Shown here piece after piece: positions 36,992 to 47,056 of a stretch of DNA of 64,000 nucleotides (position 1 is its first letter; the number at the start of each line of letters is the position of its first letter). A model generated the notes under the pieces. The model searched no databases. It had not been told where the DNA came from and saw only the letters and a list, made by a program, of their open reading frames with translations. A program made the position numbers and the translations under genes. Source of the stretch: Candidatus Gastranaerophilales bacterium (GTDB lineage: Bacteria; Cyanobacteriota; Vampirovibrionia; Gastranaerophilales; Gastranaerophilaceae); contig CALUUI010000007.1 in NCBI GenBank assembly GCA_944323925.1, positions 22,013-86,012 on the forward strand. The letters are read 5' to 3'.

Positions 36992-39900
36992 ATGGAAAAT
37001 ACATACACACACTCAAAAGCAGCTCCTGAATTTATTAACAAACAAATGGACAAAGGCGGGTTAAAGAACCTTTTATCCCAAATTTATCTTGAATACGGCG
37101 GAGCTAAGACTGCTGAATTAGCTAACACTCTTAAAAACCTTGGTTACAAATATGCAACTAAGTCTGGTGTTACTATTTCTATTGCAGACTTGTCAGTTCC
37201 TGCTGTAAAAAAAGATTTGTTAAAACAGGCTGAAGAAGAAATTGAAAAATCAACAAACAGATACCTAAAAGGTGAAATCACAGAGGTTGAAAGATATACA
37301 AAAGTTATTGACACTTGGTCTGAAACAACTGCAAAATTAACAGAACAAGTAGTTGAAAATTTTGATAAATTAAACCCTGTATATATGATGGCATTCTCTG
37401 GTGCAAGAGGTAACTTATCACAGGTTTCACAATTAGTTGGTATGCGTGGTTTGATGGCTGATGCGCAAGGTCAAATCATCGACTTACCTATTAAATCTAA
37501 CTTTAAAGAAGGTCTTTCAGTTACCGAATATATTATTTCATCATACGGTGCAAGAAAAGGGCTGGTTGATACCGCTTTAAAAACAGCTGACTCTGGTTAC
37601 TTAACAAGACGTTTGGTTGACGTTGCCCAAGATGTTATTATTCGTGCTAAAGATTGCGGTACTGATAAATACATCAATATGAAGCCGATTATGGATGGTG
37701 ATACTGTTATTGTTCCTCTAGTTGACAGATTATTGGGTAGAACTGTTGCTCAAGATATTCTTGATGCTAATGGTAATGTACTAGTTAAAGCAAACACTAC
37801 TTTAGACAGAAATGATATCAGAAAAATTAAAAATCTTAATTTAACTGAATTAAAAGTTCGTTCTGGTTTAACTTGTGGTCTTGATTACGGTGTTTGCCAA
37901 AAATGTTACGGATGGGCTCTTACTACTCAAAAACCTGTTGATATTGGTGAAGCAATCGGTATTATCGCGGCTCAATCAATTGGTGAACCTGGTACGCAGC
38001 TTACAATGAGAACATTCCACACCGGTGGTGTATTCAAAGGCTCTGGAGCTATGAAAACGGTTGAAGCTGGAGTTAATGGTAAAGTTAAATCTTCTATCAA
38101 AACCAGAGAATTAAGAACTCGCCACGGTGACATTGTACAAGTTTCTATTTATGAATCCGATATTGAAATTGTTGGAGAAAAGAAAACTGAAAAATGTCAT
38201 ATTCCAGCAGGTGCAATTATACACTTTAACGATGGTATGGAAGTAAAAAAAGGATATAAACTTGCTGAATATGAACCTGTATCATCTGGTGATGGTAGCC
38301 GTCTTACTGAAAAAGCAACAAAAGATATCACTTCTGATTTATCTGGAGAAGTTTATTTTGAAGACTTTGTTGCAGATGAAAAGAAAGACAGACAAGGTAA
38401 CATTTCAAGAACTGCTAACAAGAATGGTATCGTTTGGGTAATTGGTGGTGATGTTTATAACCTTCCAGGCGGCTCTAAAGTTCTTGTTAAAAATGAACAA
38501 AAAGTTAAACAAGGTGAGAAACTAGCTGAAACCTTAACTGTTTGTGAACACGGCGGTGAGGTTCGTTATTCAGAAGACCTTGAAATCGAACAAGTTAAGT
38601 TTGAAGGAGAAACTATTAACAAAATTGTTAAAGGTAAAGAAATTACTATTGTTATAGCATCTTTAATCCCTTCAAATGCAACCTTTGAACAAACGAAAAA
38701 AGAACAAATCTGGACAGTTAATAAAACAGGTGAGCGTTATATCGTTAAAACACCAACTGACACAACGGTTGAAAATGGTATGATTATCGCTGAACTTATT
38801 GATGATGAATGTTCTGTTTCTTCCTCAGGTGAAATCAAATACGTTGATGTCGAAGTCGATGAAAATCAAATAGTAACAAAACCTGGTACTGTTGTATTCA
38901 TTCCTGAAGAAGTTCATCAAATTAATAAAGATTCATCTTTAAAGATGGTTGAAAATGGAACTTTCGTTACCGCTGGTACAGAAGTTGTAAAAGATATTTA
39001 TACTCACATTGATGGTATTGTTGAGTTTAAAGAATTCAACGATATTATTCATGAAATAACAGTTAGACCTGGAGAAGTTCATACTTTACAAAGCATTAGC
39101 GAACTTAAAGTTGAAGAAGGCGCAGTTGTTGAAAAAGGAACTGTTATTGCTAAAGGTATAAAGGCTTCTGAAACTTCTATTGTCTCTATTATGGAATCTG
39201 ATTTTGATGATTTAGATATCGATGATTTAGATGAAGAAATAGAATCTACTCTTGGTATGTCTGATGATGAAGAAAGTATAGAAGACAAGCCTGTACAAAT
39301 TCTTATTAGACCTGTTCAAGTTCTTAATGTTGAATCTAAAGATGTATCAATTAGATTTAATTCTTCAGACAATCTAATCAGTATGGTTCCTGTTACTCAG
39401 CTTCAATATAAAGATGGGGCAAGAGTTAGAAATATCGACGGTGCTACATTAACAAGAACAAGCCTTGTTCTTCAAATGCAAGGTTATTTATCTCACTTAA
39501 AAGGTCTTGTTGAATTAAACGAACAAGGAGAGTTAAAGATTGTTGTTCTTGAAACATTAATTGTTCGTCGTGAATTGGAAGGCAATTCGAAAATGAACGC
39601 AGCCCTTCAAACTGAATTACTTGTTAATAATGGTGAAGTTATTAAACCTAAAACTCCAGTAGCTAAAACAGAAGTTCTAGCTATTAATGATGGGGTTGCA
39701 GCTATTAATGAAAAACTTACAGATTCAAGAAGATTACTTGTTAACTGTGATAGTTACGAATCTAGAGTTAAAATTTCATCAGAAAGTAAAGTTAAAAAGG
39801 GTGAATTTGTAAGACTAGACCAAGAACTAACTGCTAAAGGTGACTTAGCACCTGTATCTGGTAAAGTTATTTCTGTTTCTAAGAATGAAATAGTTATAAG

Positions 39901-40843
39901 AAATGGACGTCCATACTTAATCAGCCCAGGGACTATGTTACAATTAGAAGCTGGTGCTCTTGTTCTACGTGGCGATATGTTAGCAACTCTTGTATTTGAA
40001 AGACAAAAAACTGGCGACATCGTTCAAGGTTTACCAAGAGTTGAAGAATTACTTGAAGGCAGAAAGCCTAAAGATTGTGCTATTCTTGCAGAATCTGATG
40101 GCGTTGCTGAAATTGAAATAGAAGATGAAGTTCCTAGATTATTCTTAGTTACAGATAATGGTAGAACTGAAATCAAATTCGCTATTGATGCAAGTATTCT
40201 TGTTTCTAACAAGCAGCAAATCAAAAAAGGTCAACCTTTAACTAGCGGTCCTCTTAACCCACAAGATGTTATTAGACTTTGCGGACCTAGAGCTGCTCAA
40301 CAATATCTTGTTGACGAAGTTCAACGTGTTTACCGTTCTCAAGGTGTTGAAATCGCTGACAAACATATTGAAATTATCGTTAGACAAATGACTAAGAAAA
40401 TTAGAGTTGTTGACCCTGGAGATACTAATTTGTTACCAGGTGAACTTATCGAACTTCAAGCATTTGAACACGAAAATGAAATAATTAGAAATGCCGGTGG
40501 TACAGAAGCAACTTGTGAATATATGCTTTTAGGTATTACCAAGGCGTCTTTGAATACTGAAAGTTTCATTTCGGCAGCTTCTTTCCAAGAAACTACTAGA
40601 ATCTTAACTGAAGCAGCAGTTGAAGGTAAAAAAGACTTATTAAGAGGTTTGAAAGAAAACGTTATTATTGGTCGTTTAATACCGGCTGGTACAGGTTTGC
40701 ACCACTTAACTAATGCTAGCGAAGAAAGAGATAAAGAAGCTCAAAGAAGAGCTGCTCAACGTAATCAAGCTAGAAAACCTTCTGCTATTTTAGAAGAAAT
40801 TGAAGGGATGTTCGGCGCTCCTGATTACATTGTTGGTGAATAG
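36992..40843 (+). CDS. rpoC2: RNA polymerase subunit beta' (C-terminal part) with giant trigger-loop insertion
   Basis: 1283 aa, ATG with AAGGAAATTGAGG upstream. The N-terminal part carries the bridge helix and trigger-loop front (RGLMADAQGQIIDLPIKSNF, then the C-x6-C-x2-C zinc site near CGLDYGVCQKCYGW, then AAQSIGEPGTQLTMRTFHTG). Between about residue 345 and 1005 is an insertion built of repeated barrel-sandwich hybrid modules (repeating 'V-K-x-G-x-x-L-A' turns). The trigger-loop back half resumes at TGDIVQGLPRVEELLEGRKP. This matches the cyanobacterial SI3 insertion in place and size. An acidic patch (DFDDLDIDDLDEEIES) lies within it. It ends at a strong terminator. Confidence 0.97.
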   Translation: MENTYTHSKAAPEFINKQMDKGGLKNLLSQIYLEYGGAKTAELANTLKNLGYKYATKSGVTISIADLSVPAVKKDLLKQAEEEIEKSTNRYLKGEITEVERYTKVIDTWSETTAKLTEQVVENFDKLNPVYMMAFSGARGNLSQVSQLVGMRGLMADAQGQIIDLPIKSNFKEGLSVTEYIISSYGARKGLVDTALKTADSGYLTRRLVDVAQDVIIRAKDCGTDKYINMKPIMDGDTVIVPLVDRLLGRTVAQDILDANGNVLVKANTTLDRNDIRKIKNLNLTELKVRSGLTCGLDYGVCQKCYGWALTTQKPVDIGEAIGIIAAQSIGEPGTQLTMRTFHTGGVFKGSGAMKTVEAGVNGKVKSSIKTRELRTRHGDIVQVSIYESDIEIVGEKKTEKCHIPAGAIIHFNDGMEVKKGYKLAEYEPVSSGDGSRLTEKATKDITSDLSGEVYFEDFVADEKKDRQGNISRTANKNGIVWVIGGDVYNLPGGSKVLVKNEQKVKQGEKLAETLTVCEHGGEVRYSEDLEIEQVKFEGETINKIVKGKEITIVIASLIPSNATFEQTKKEQIWTVNKTGERYIVKTPTDTTVENGMIIAELIDDECSVSSSGEIKYVDVEVDENQIVTKPGTVVFIPEEVHQINKDSSLKMVENGTFVTAGTEVVKDIYTHIDGIVEFKEFNDIIHEITVRPGEVHTLQSISELKVEEGAVVEKGTVIAKGIKASETSIVSIMESDFDDLDIDDLDEEIESTLGMSDDEESIEDKPVQILIRPVQVLNVESKDVSIRFNSSDNLISMVPVTQLQYKDGARVRNIDGATLTRTSLVLQMQGYLSHLKGLVELNEQGELKIVVLETLIVRRELEGNSKMNAALQTELLVNNGEVIKPKTPVAKTEVLAINDGVAAINEKLTDSRRLLVNCDSYESRVKISSESKVKKGEFVRLDQELTAKGDLAPVSGKVISVSKNEIVIRNGRPYLISPGTMLQLEAGALVLRGDMLATLVFERQKTGDIVQGLPRVEELLEGRKPKDCAILAESDGVAEIEIEDEVPRLFLVTDNGRTEIKFAIDASILVSNKQQIKKGQPLTSGPLNPQDVIRLCGPRAAQQYLVDEVQRVYRSQGVEIADKHIEIIVRQMTKKIRVVDPGDTNLLPGELIELQAFEHENEIIRNAGGTEATCEYMLLGITKASLNTESFISAASFQETTRILTEAAVEGKKDLLRGLKENVIIGRLIPAGTGLHHLTNASEERDKEAQRRAAQRNQARKPSAILEEIEGMFGAPDYIVGE

Positions 40844-40860
40844 TTATTTCTAAGAAATAA

Positions 40861-40893
40861 AAAAACAGGCTTGATAATATCAAGCCTGTTTTT
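40861..40893 (+). terminator. Terminator of the rpoB-rpoC1-rpoC2 operon
   Basis: A perfect 15-bp stem AAAAACAGGCTTGAT / ATCAAGCCTGTTTTT with an AAT loop, followed by CTTATTT. Confidence 0.92.
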
Positions 40894-40913
40894 CTTATTT
40901 CTGTATTTTTTGA

Positions 40914-40919
40914 TATAAT
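40914..40919 (+). promoter_or_regulatory. Extended -10 box of the ABC exporter gene, predicted leaderless start
   Basis: TGA-TATAAT, with the last base 7 positions before the A of the ATG at 40926. No Shine-Dalgarno sequence is present; the gap reads CATTTT. Confidence 0.55.
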
Positions 40920-40925
40920 CATTTT

Positions 40926-42686
40926 ATGTTTTTAGTTAATTTAAAAAAATTCATCAAATACTTTGCTAATAACAAGAAAAAAGAATTATTCGCTTACACT
41001 GTAATGTCATATTTCGCTTCTGTTCTGGAAGTTTTTGGCGTTGCTATTGTTTACCCATTTATTCTAATTCTTTTAAAGCCTGATTTTTATTATAAACTAC
41101 CTGTAAATATTTCACCTATATGGCTAGGATTTGGAATTTTCTTGATTTTTATATTAAAAAACATTTATATGATTTTATGTATTAAATATCAAGCAAAACT
41201 TGTAAAAGAAATTGAAACAGATATTATGAAACAATTTTTCAATTTCTTCCTATATTCGTCTTATCAAGCAACTTCTACCATACCAAGAGGTTACAAAGAA
41301 AGAGCTCTTACAGTTCTTACTTTAGAAAGTGTAAATAATTTTTTTGTAAGAGTACTGAATCTAAATATTAACGCGGCAATCGTCTTATCCATTCTTTTGT
41401 TGCTATTTATCAAATTCCCTATTCCTGCAATTATTACATCGGTTTTCGCTGTATTTATCATTTTCTTCCAAAATCAAAAGAATAAAAAATCCTTAAAATC
41501 AACATCAGAAAAGTTATGGGCTGAGCAAAAATACTATGACGAATTAAAAGCAGCTATTATGCCGAATTTAAAACTAATCAAAATTACAGGAAACGAAATC
41601 GATATTGATAACACAATTAATTCTACGCTTGATAAACTTAAAATTGTACAAGCAGATTTTTTTGCTAAAAATTCTTACCAACCGTATATTCTTGAGCCAT
41701 TAGTAATATTACTTTTGTTCATTATGATTGGCGTTATATATTTGACTGAGCCAAACGATACGAATATCCTAATTGCTTCTTTTGCAATAGTTGCATCTGC
41801 TATTTTTAGGATACTTCCAGCTCTTGCTCGTATTCAATCATCTCTTAATGGAATCTTGCTTGGCAGAAAATATGTAAAAGAGCTTATTGAATTTTACGAA
41901 AAATTTAATATCAATAATTTTTCTAATAATAACATTAATAAAAATATCGAATTTAAGAAAAATATTACCCTTAAGAATGTTTCTTTCCAATATATTGCGA
42001 ATAAGCCTATTCTCAAAAATATAACACTAGAAATTGAAAAAAACTCTTTTATTGGGATAATTGGAGAATCTGGGGCCGGAAAAACAACACTTATTGATAT
42101 TATTTCAGGGCTATTGCCTATTACAGAAGGAGAAATTCTTATTGATGGCAACACAGCAAATAATTATGAGCAAATCAGAAATCTAATAGGGTATGTCCCT
42201 CAAGAGCCTGTATTCTTTAACTCCTCCTTTAGAGAAAATATTGCCTTCGGGGCTTCAAATATAGATGATAAAAGGGTTATCAATGTTCTACGACAAGCAT
42301 CTATTTATGATTATATCGAAAAGAATTTCTCTGAAGGCATTTATGCCAGCCCAATGATTGATACTGTAGGTTTATCTCTTGGACAAAAACAAAGGCTCTC
42401 TATTGCAAGAGCTTTATATAAAAATCCGCAAATATTAATTTTAGATGAAGCAACTTCTGCTCTTGATTTAAAGACTGAAGAAGATATTTGCAACGAATTA
42501 AATAAACTTAAATCTAATATTACAATTATTGCTGTCGCTCATCGTCTATCAACATTAAAAAATTGTGACAAAATAATTTATTTAAAAGATGGAAAAATTA
42601 ACGCTATTGGAAATTTTGATCAACTTGAAAAAAATAGCGCCGATTTTAGAGAGCTTATTCATATCCAAAAACTTAATACGAACTAA
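40926..42686 (+). CDS. ABC exporter (fused membrane and ATPase domains), probable glycan/lipid flippase
   Basis: 586 aa. Residues 1-320 form a six-helix type I exporter domain (VMSYFASVLEVFGVAIVYPF; ISPIWLGFGIFLIFILKNIY; others). The ATPase domain has Walker A GESGAGKTTLIDI (about 380), Q-loop YVPQEPVFF, signature LSLGQKQRLSIAR (about 482), Walker B ILILDEATSALD (about 502) and switch His AHRLS (about 538). It has the half-transporter length of MsbA/PglK types and would work as a homodimer. Its place beside glycosyltransferase genes suggests export of a lipid-linked oligosaccharide, by analogy with PglK/WlaB. Its stop overlaps the stop of the convergent GT4 gene. Confidence 0.88.
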   Translation: MFLVNLKKFIKYFANNKKKELFAYTVMSYFASVLEVFGVAIVYPFILILLKPDFYYKLPVNISPIWLGFGIFLIFILKNIYMILCIKYQAKLVKEIETDIMKQFFNFFLYSSYQATSTIPRGYKERALTVLTLESVNNFFVRVLNLNINAAIVLSILLLLFIKFPIPAIITSVFAVFIIFFQNQKNKKSLKSTSEKLWAEQKYYDELKAAIMPNLKLIKITGNEIDIDNTINSTLDKLKIVQADFFAKNSYQPYILEPLVILLLFIMIGVIYLTEPNDTNILIASFAIVASAIFRILPALARIQSSLNGILLGRKYVKELIEFYEKFNINNFSNNNINKNIEFKKNITLKNVSFQYIANKPILKNITLEIEKNSFIGIIGESGAGKTTLIDIISGLLPITEGEILIDGNTANNYEQIRNLIGYVPQEPVFFNSSFRENIAFGASNIDDKRVINVLRQASIYDYIEKNFSEGIYASPMIDTVGLSLGQKQRLSIARALYKNPQILILDEATSALDLKTEEDICNELNKLKSNITIIAVAHRLSTLKNCDKIIYLKDGKINAIGNFDQLEKNSADFRELIHIQKLNTN

Positions 42687-43939
42687 TCTGCAAGCATTTT
42701 GGAAAGTAACTCATCAGCTGTTTTTTTATAAGAAAATATACTAGCCCTTAATAGTCCTTTTTTCGAATACTCCGCCCTCAATTCAGGATTAAAATAAAAT
42801 TTTTCATAGGCTTCAACATGTTCTTCATCACTATCATAATTAATTTGAATTCCGGCATCTCCAACAACTTCAGGTAATGATGTTGAATTACTAACAATAA
42901 CAGGACATCCACAAGACATTGCCTCTAGAGGTGGCAAACCAAAGCCTTCGTATTGAGAGGTATATACGAACCATTCTGCATTTGAATAGAGTATTGGCAA
43001 ATCTTCATCTTGAACGTATCCGATTTTTATTATCTTATCTTTATATTCGCTTAAATTATCTATTGCCTTTGCCAACTCCTCTTTAAATTTTTCCCATTGA
43101 CCACCGCCCATAACAAATACAATATCGTCAATATTATGTTTTTTTATAAATTCTACAAACGTTTTCACTATTCTTATAAGATTTTTTCTTGGCTCTAATG
43201 TGCAAAGACTGAAAATATACTTCTTTCCATCAGGTATATTATACTTTTTCTTTATTTCCTCAAAGTTTTCTTTTGAAGGTTTAAAATTGTCGGCAGCAGC
43301 TAATAAAACCGTCTTACTGTTTTCTTCAGATACATTTGGGTTATATTTTATAAAATCTTGGCGAGTATACTCTGAATTCGTAAAATAGAAGTTTTCTTTT
43401 TCTATTTTATTAAATACTTCATTGACAAAATATTTATCTATATACTTTTTATTATAAATTCCTTGGATATGAATACAATCATGCAAATATACATATTTCT
43501 TCATTTTTTTTTGCCTGCGAATAGAATATGAAGGATAATTAAATGTTGAAAAAAAGATTTCTTCGTCATATTTTTTAGGGAAAATAAATATTCCTATTTT
43601 GGCAAATAAAGCCAAAGGCATTAGTAATATCTGGTAAATACGATAAATTATTTTTTTTGAATAATTATATTTAAATTTAAAAAAATTATATAATGCACAA
43701 ATTTTTGAATCAGTATATATTTTTATATTAGGATCTATTCCTACTATTTTAATACTCTTCTTTATATTGTTATAATATGCAGTCTTGGTATATAAAGCTA
43801 ATTGCAGGTCTGTACATTTTAAAAATTCTTTTAAGAGATTATATGTAACAAAAAATATGCCGCTACGAGATGCTCCATAAAATTCTATATTCCCTAATGC
43901 AGATACATCCATTAATAACTTTTTCTTCTTAGCACACAT
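42683..43939 (-). CDS. GT4-family glycosyltransferase
   Basis: 418 aa. GT-B fold: N-terminal domain [20 protein letters not shown], a linker with [20 protein letters not shown], then the donor-binding domain with [33 protein letters not shown] and the E-x7-E motif in [20 protein letters not shown] followed by [12 protein letters not shown]. It transfers a sugar from a nucleotide sugar, probably in surface glycan assembly. The C-terminal half is clearly paralogous to that of the upstream gene. Its start overlaps that gene by 28 bases, so translation is coupled. Confidence 0.9.
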   Translation of the reverse strand: MCAKKKKLLMDVSALGNIEFYGASRSGIFFVTYNLLKEFLKCTDLQLALYTKTAYYNNIKKSIKIVGIDPNIKIYTDSKICALYNFFKFKYNYSKKIIYRIYQILLMPLALFAKIGIFIFPKKYDEEIFFSTFNYPSYSIRRQKKMKKYVYLHDCIHIQGIYNKKYIDKYFVNEVFNKIEKENFYFTNSEYTRQDFIKYNPNVSEENSKTVLLAAADNFKPSKENFEEIKKKYNIPDGKKYIFSLCTLEPRKNLIRIVKTFVEFIKKHNIDDIVFVMGGGQWEKFKEELAKAIDNLSEYKDKIIKIGYVQDEDLPILYSNAEWFVYTSQYEGFGLPPLEAMSCGCPVIVSNSTSLPEVVGDAGIQINYDSDEEHVEAYEKFYFNPELRAEYSKKGLLRASIFSYKKTADELLSKMLAD

Positions 43940-46026
43940 TGATTAATAATCTCCTGCTTAATTATATCAGCACAATTCTCCCAAGTAAAATCATTTGCTC
44001 GCTGACTTCCTTTTTTAATTAACGTTTCTCTAAGTTCATTATTAAAATAAATATCTTTATATGCCTGTTTTATACCTTCACTATCTTCTGGATTGATAAT
44101 TAATGCAGCATCACCACAAACTTCAGGTATTGAAGTCCTATTAGAAGCAATAACAGGCACACCATAATTCATAGCCTCTAAAATAGGCAAGCCAAAACCT
44201 TCATATAATGATGGGTAAATAAAGCTATGAGCCTTTGCATACAATAAGGGCAAATCCTCCTCTGAGACATAACCGGTAACAATTATTCTTTTATCTCTAC
44301 TTATTTCTTTTAACTCTCTTTTATATTTATTCCATATCCCGCCTGCTAAAACAAAAACTAAGTCATCTATTTGGTTCTGATTTACAAATTCTATAAAATT
44401 CTCAACCGCAAACTTTAAATTCTTTCTCTTACCCAAAGAACACAATGAAAGGAAATACTTTTTACCACCAGAAATACCATACTTTGAATATATATTAGTA
44501 TTTTTTATTGGCTCCTTGCTACAACCAAGATAGGAAACTTTCACTCTTTCAGGATTAATATTTGAAAAAACTTTTAGAAAATCTTTTTTGGTATAATTAG
44601 AATTAGTAAAATAAAAAACATCATTTGTAATGTTTTTAAAAACACTATTTGCCCAATGATATTTAGGAAGTTTTTTGCCATCTAAGAGTGGTATTACATC
44701 ATGAATAAATTGATAATTACAAATCCCTGTTTGCAAAAACTCTTTGCTTATACCTTCAAACGGAGAAAAGTAAGCATCATAATTACTGATTTTATTAATC
44801 AATGAACTATTTAACGGTAAAATTTTATCTAAAATGCGCAACAAATATAGACATAAATAGCTCAATTTCTTTGATAAAAAATTAATATTATAATAAACTA
44901 GTCCTAAAAATTTTTCGAATAATCTGCGTTTATCAATTAATTCAATACTTGAAAATCTATTATCTGGTATAAGAAATTCTTTTATAAAATAAAAATACTT
45001 ATAATCCGAATAAACAGAAATATCAAAATTATCACAATTTAGAAATTGCAAGAACAAATTATAAGCAACATTAAAAACCCCAGCACGATTACCGGATTTA
45101 TCATTAAATGCAAACAATGATGAGGCATTATAAATTAAACTTATTTTTTTGTTTTCTGATAGTATTTTTTTTATTTCAGGATAACAGTTCAAAACACTTG
45201 TTATTTGTTCATCATTACCACCATTTTTATTAGAATTGTATAATGTTTTTTCTCTAAGCCAATTTAATTGTCTAAAAATATTTGTCACTCTAAGCGTTTT
45301 TATATTGTCCTTAACAATGCAAATTTTAACGCCAGACAAAACAGCCATAGCCCATAACCAGACATCGTCGGCCTTTGGAGAAAGTTCTAAAAATTTTGGC
45401 TCTGATAAAACCTCTTTATTGAAAAAATGAGGCGGATACAGTACCCCACCAACACCTGTTAAAAAATTATCAAAACGAGCAACCCCATCTCCAATAACTT
45501 GTTTATTCCAAGATTCATAAGGCAACAACTCTCCTGTTTTAGTATCTATTTTTATCCGATGAGCTCTATGACAATGAATTGAATTCTTATCTCCTAAATA
45601 TGAATTATATAATTTTTCGAGCCAATTATTTGGGTAATAAATATCATCATCAGCCGTAACTATTATGCTATCAGAAAAGTTAATTAATGACGGTATAATC
45701 TTGGTATAAGGCCCTATATCTTTTGTATATTTAATTTCTAATCCTGCTTCCGTAAATTTATTAATAAATTGAGGCAATTTTCTCTCTTTACAATCTTCGC
45801 CCAGCCAAAGAACTATTCTGTCAGGTTTTAAGGTTTGGTTAAAAAGTGAAATCAGCGTATATTTAATATCCTTTATTCTTTCTCCGTAAGAAGTTAAAGA
45901 TATGACAATATTATTTTTTTCTCCTAAATTAATACCTGATTTAATATACTTCATCCTAAAATTTACAATCGGATAAAATATAGTCTTAATATGCGATTTA
46001 TAATTAAAAATCTTATTTATCACCAT
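43912..46026 (-). CDS. Bifunctional glycosyltransferase: GT2-like domain fused to GT4 domain
   Basis: About 704 aa. Start choice is uncertain: TTG, TTG and ATG (46026) stand in a row after AAGGA, all inside the end of the DUF475 gene. Residues about 40-270 are a GT-A domain: IVISLTSYGERIKDIKYTLI, metal-binding VTADDDIYYPNNWLEKLY (Asp triad near 127) and SPKADDVWLWAMAVLSG. Residues about 295-700 are a GT-B/GT4 domain: SLCSLGKRKNLKFAVENF, IIVTGYVSEEDLPLLYAKAH, then YEGFGLPILEAMNYGVPVIA and RTSIPEVCGDAALI. Two sugar transfers by one polypeptide would suit a repeat-unit glycan. The GT4 half is related to the next gene. It lies in a four-gene minus-strand operon. Confidence 0.85.
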   Translation of the reverse strand: MVINKIFNYKSHIKTIFYPIVNFRMKYIKSGINLGEKNNIVISLTSYGERIKDIKYTLISLFNQTLKPDRIVLWLGEDCKERKLPQFINKFTEAGLEIKYTKDIGPYTKIIPSLINFSDSIIVTADDDIYYPNNWLEKLYNSYLGDKNSIHCHRAHRIKIDTKTGELLPYESWNKQVIGDGVARFDNFLTGVGGVLYPPHFFNKEVLSEPKFLELSPKADDVWLWAMAVLSGVKICIVKDNIKTLRVTNIFRQLNWLREKTLYNSNKNGGNDEQITSVLNCYPEIKKILSENKKISLIYNASSLFAFNDKSGNRAGVFNVAYNLFLQFLNCDNFDISVYSDYKYFYFIKEFLIPDNRFSSIELIDKRRLFEKFLGLVYYNINFLSKKLSYLCLYLLRILDKILPLNSSLINKISNYDAYFSPFEGISKEFLQTGICNYQFIHDVIPLLDGKKLPKYHWANSVFKNITNDVFYFTNSNYTKKDFLKVFSNINPERVKVSYLGCSKEPIKNTNIYSKYGISGGKKYFLSLCSLGKRKNLKFAVENFIEFVNQNQIDDLVFVLAGGIWNKYKRELKEISRDKRIIVTGYVSEEDLPLLYAKAHSFIYPSLYEGFGLPILEAMNYGVPVIASNRTSIPEVCGDAALIINPEDSEGIKQAYKDIYFNNELRETLIKKGSQRANDFTWENCADIIKQEIINQCVLRRKSY

Positions 46027-47056
46027 CAACAAGAACGTCCTTCTTGTTATATCTTACCGAAGAGTACAGCGATGCAAGTATAATTAACAACCCTGATGCA
46101 GCAGTAATTATTTCAGGTACCTCTTTATATGTAGAAATAAACATTATAATTGCTAACACACCAATAGCCCAATGAGCCCCGCTTTCTAAATAAACAAAAC
46201 TCTTAAGAGTCTTTTTCTCAACAAGCATAACCGTGAGCGAACGAACAAAAATAGCACCAATGCAAAGTCCCAAAGTAATAATTATAATATCATGGCTCAA
46301 TGCAAACGCCCCTAAAACCCCATCTAATGAAAAGGAAGCATCAATTAATTCCAGATAAATGAAGCTAACAAAACCACCCTTTGCCGCAGCAGTCATTGAG
46401 TCAGATAAATGCTGTTCTTTTCCCTCTATAAAATGAGACAGCTTTGTTATTACCGTAAAAATTAAGGCACCAACAAAAGCAGAAATAACAATATCGTTTT
46501 CATGATACATTGGCTGTCTGGATAAAACCCAACAAACAACCATGGTTATAATCAAATAATCAAGATACTTAATTCCCGCTAATTTTTGCAAAGGCGCCTC
46601 GATGCCTTTTATCCATAAATGTTCTCTCTTACTCATAAAATACTGAAGAAACAACATCATTAAAAATGCACCGCCAAAAGAAACAACGGCAGCATGTGAT
46701 TGATGTAAATATCCTGCATATTTTAGTGGTTCGTGTATTGCCATCGGGAATACTTTCATAATTGGCAAGCCTGCAAATATTGCTACGACAAGCAACGGGA
46801 ATATGAATCTCATACCAAATACCGCTATTGCAATACCCCAAGTAATAAATCGATGCTGCCACTTAGGAGTCATTTTTTCAAGCTTTGCAGCATTAACAAC
46901 CGCATTATCAAATGATAAGCTAACTTCTAAAACCCCTAGAACTGCTGCTATAAATACACAAGAAAGCCCACTTCCTGGATTTATATGCTCACCCCAGAAA
47001 AACGCACTTATCAAACATACAACCGTTGTTATATATGATCCAGTAAAAATTCCCAC
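46013..47056 (-). CDS. DUF475/TerC-family integral membrane protein
   Basis: 347 aa, GTG start placed by GGAGG seven bases upstream, just after the stop of the preceding gene. About nine TM helices. Two internally similar motifs carry the conserved acidic residues: VLEVSLSFDNAVVNAAKL and ELIDASFSLDGVLGAFAL. These are the TerC-superfamily signature (S-x-D-N-A and S-x-D-G-V). The family is linked to tellurite resistance and to metal (manganese) export. Why it sits within a glycosyltransferase operon is not clear; metal supply for GT-A enzymes is a possible but untested link. It overlaps the GT2-GT4 gene by up to 20 bases. Confidence 0.88.
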   Translation of the reverse strand: MGIFTGSYITTVVCLISAFFWGEHINPGSGLSCVFIAAVLGVLEVSLSFDNAVVNAAKLEKMTPKWQHRFITWGIAIAVFGMRFIFPLLVVAIFAGLPIMKVFPMAIHEPLKYAGYLHQSHAAVVSFGGAFLMMLFLQYFMSKREHLWIKGIEAPLQKLAGIKYLDYLIITMVVCWVLSRQPMYHENDIVISAFVGALIFTVITKLSHFIEGKEQHLSDSMTAAAKGGFVSFIYLELIDASFSLDGVLGAFALSHDIIIITLGLCIGAIFVRSLTVMLVEKKTLKSFVYLESGAHWAIGVLAIIMFISTYKEVPEIITAASGLLIILASLYSSVRYNKKDVLVDGDK

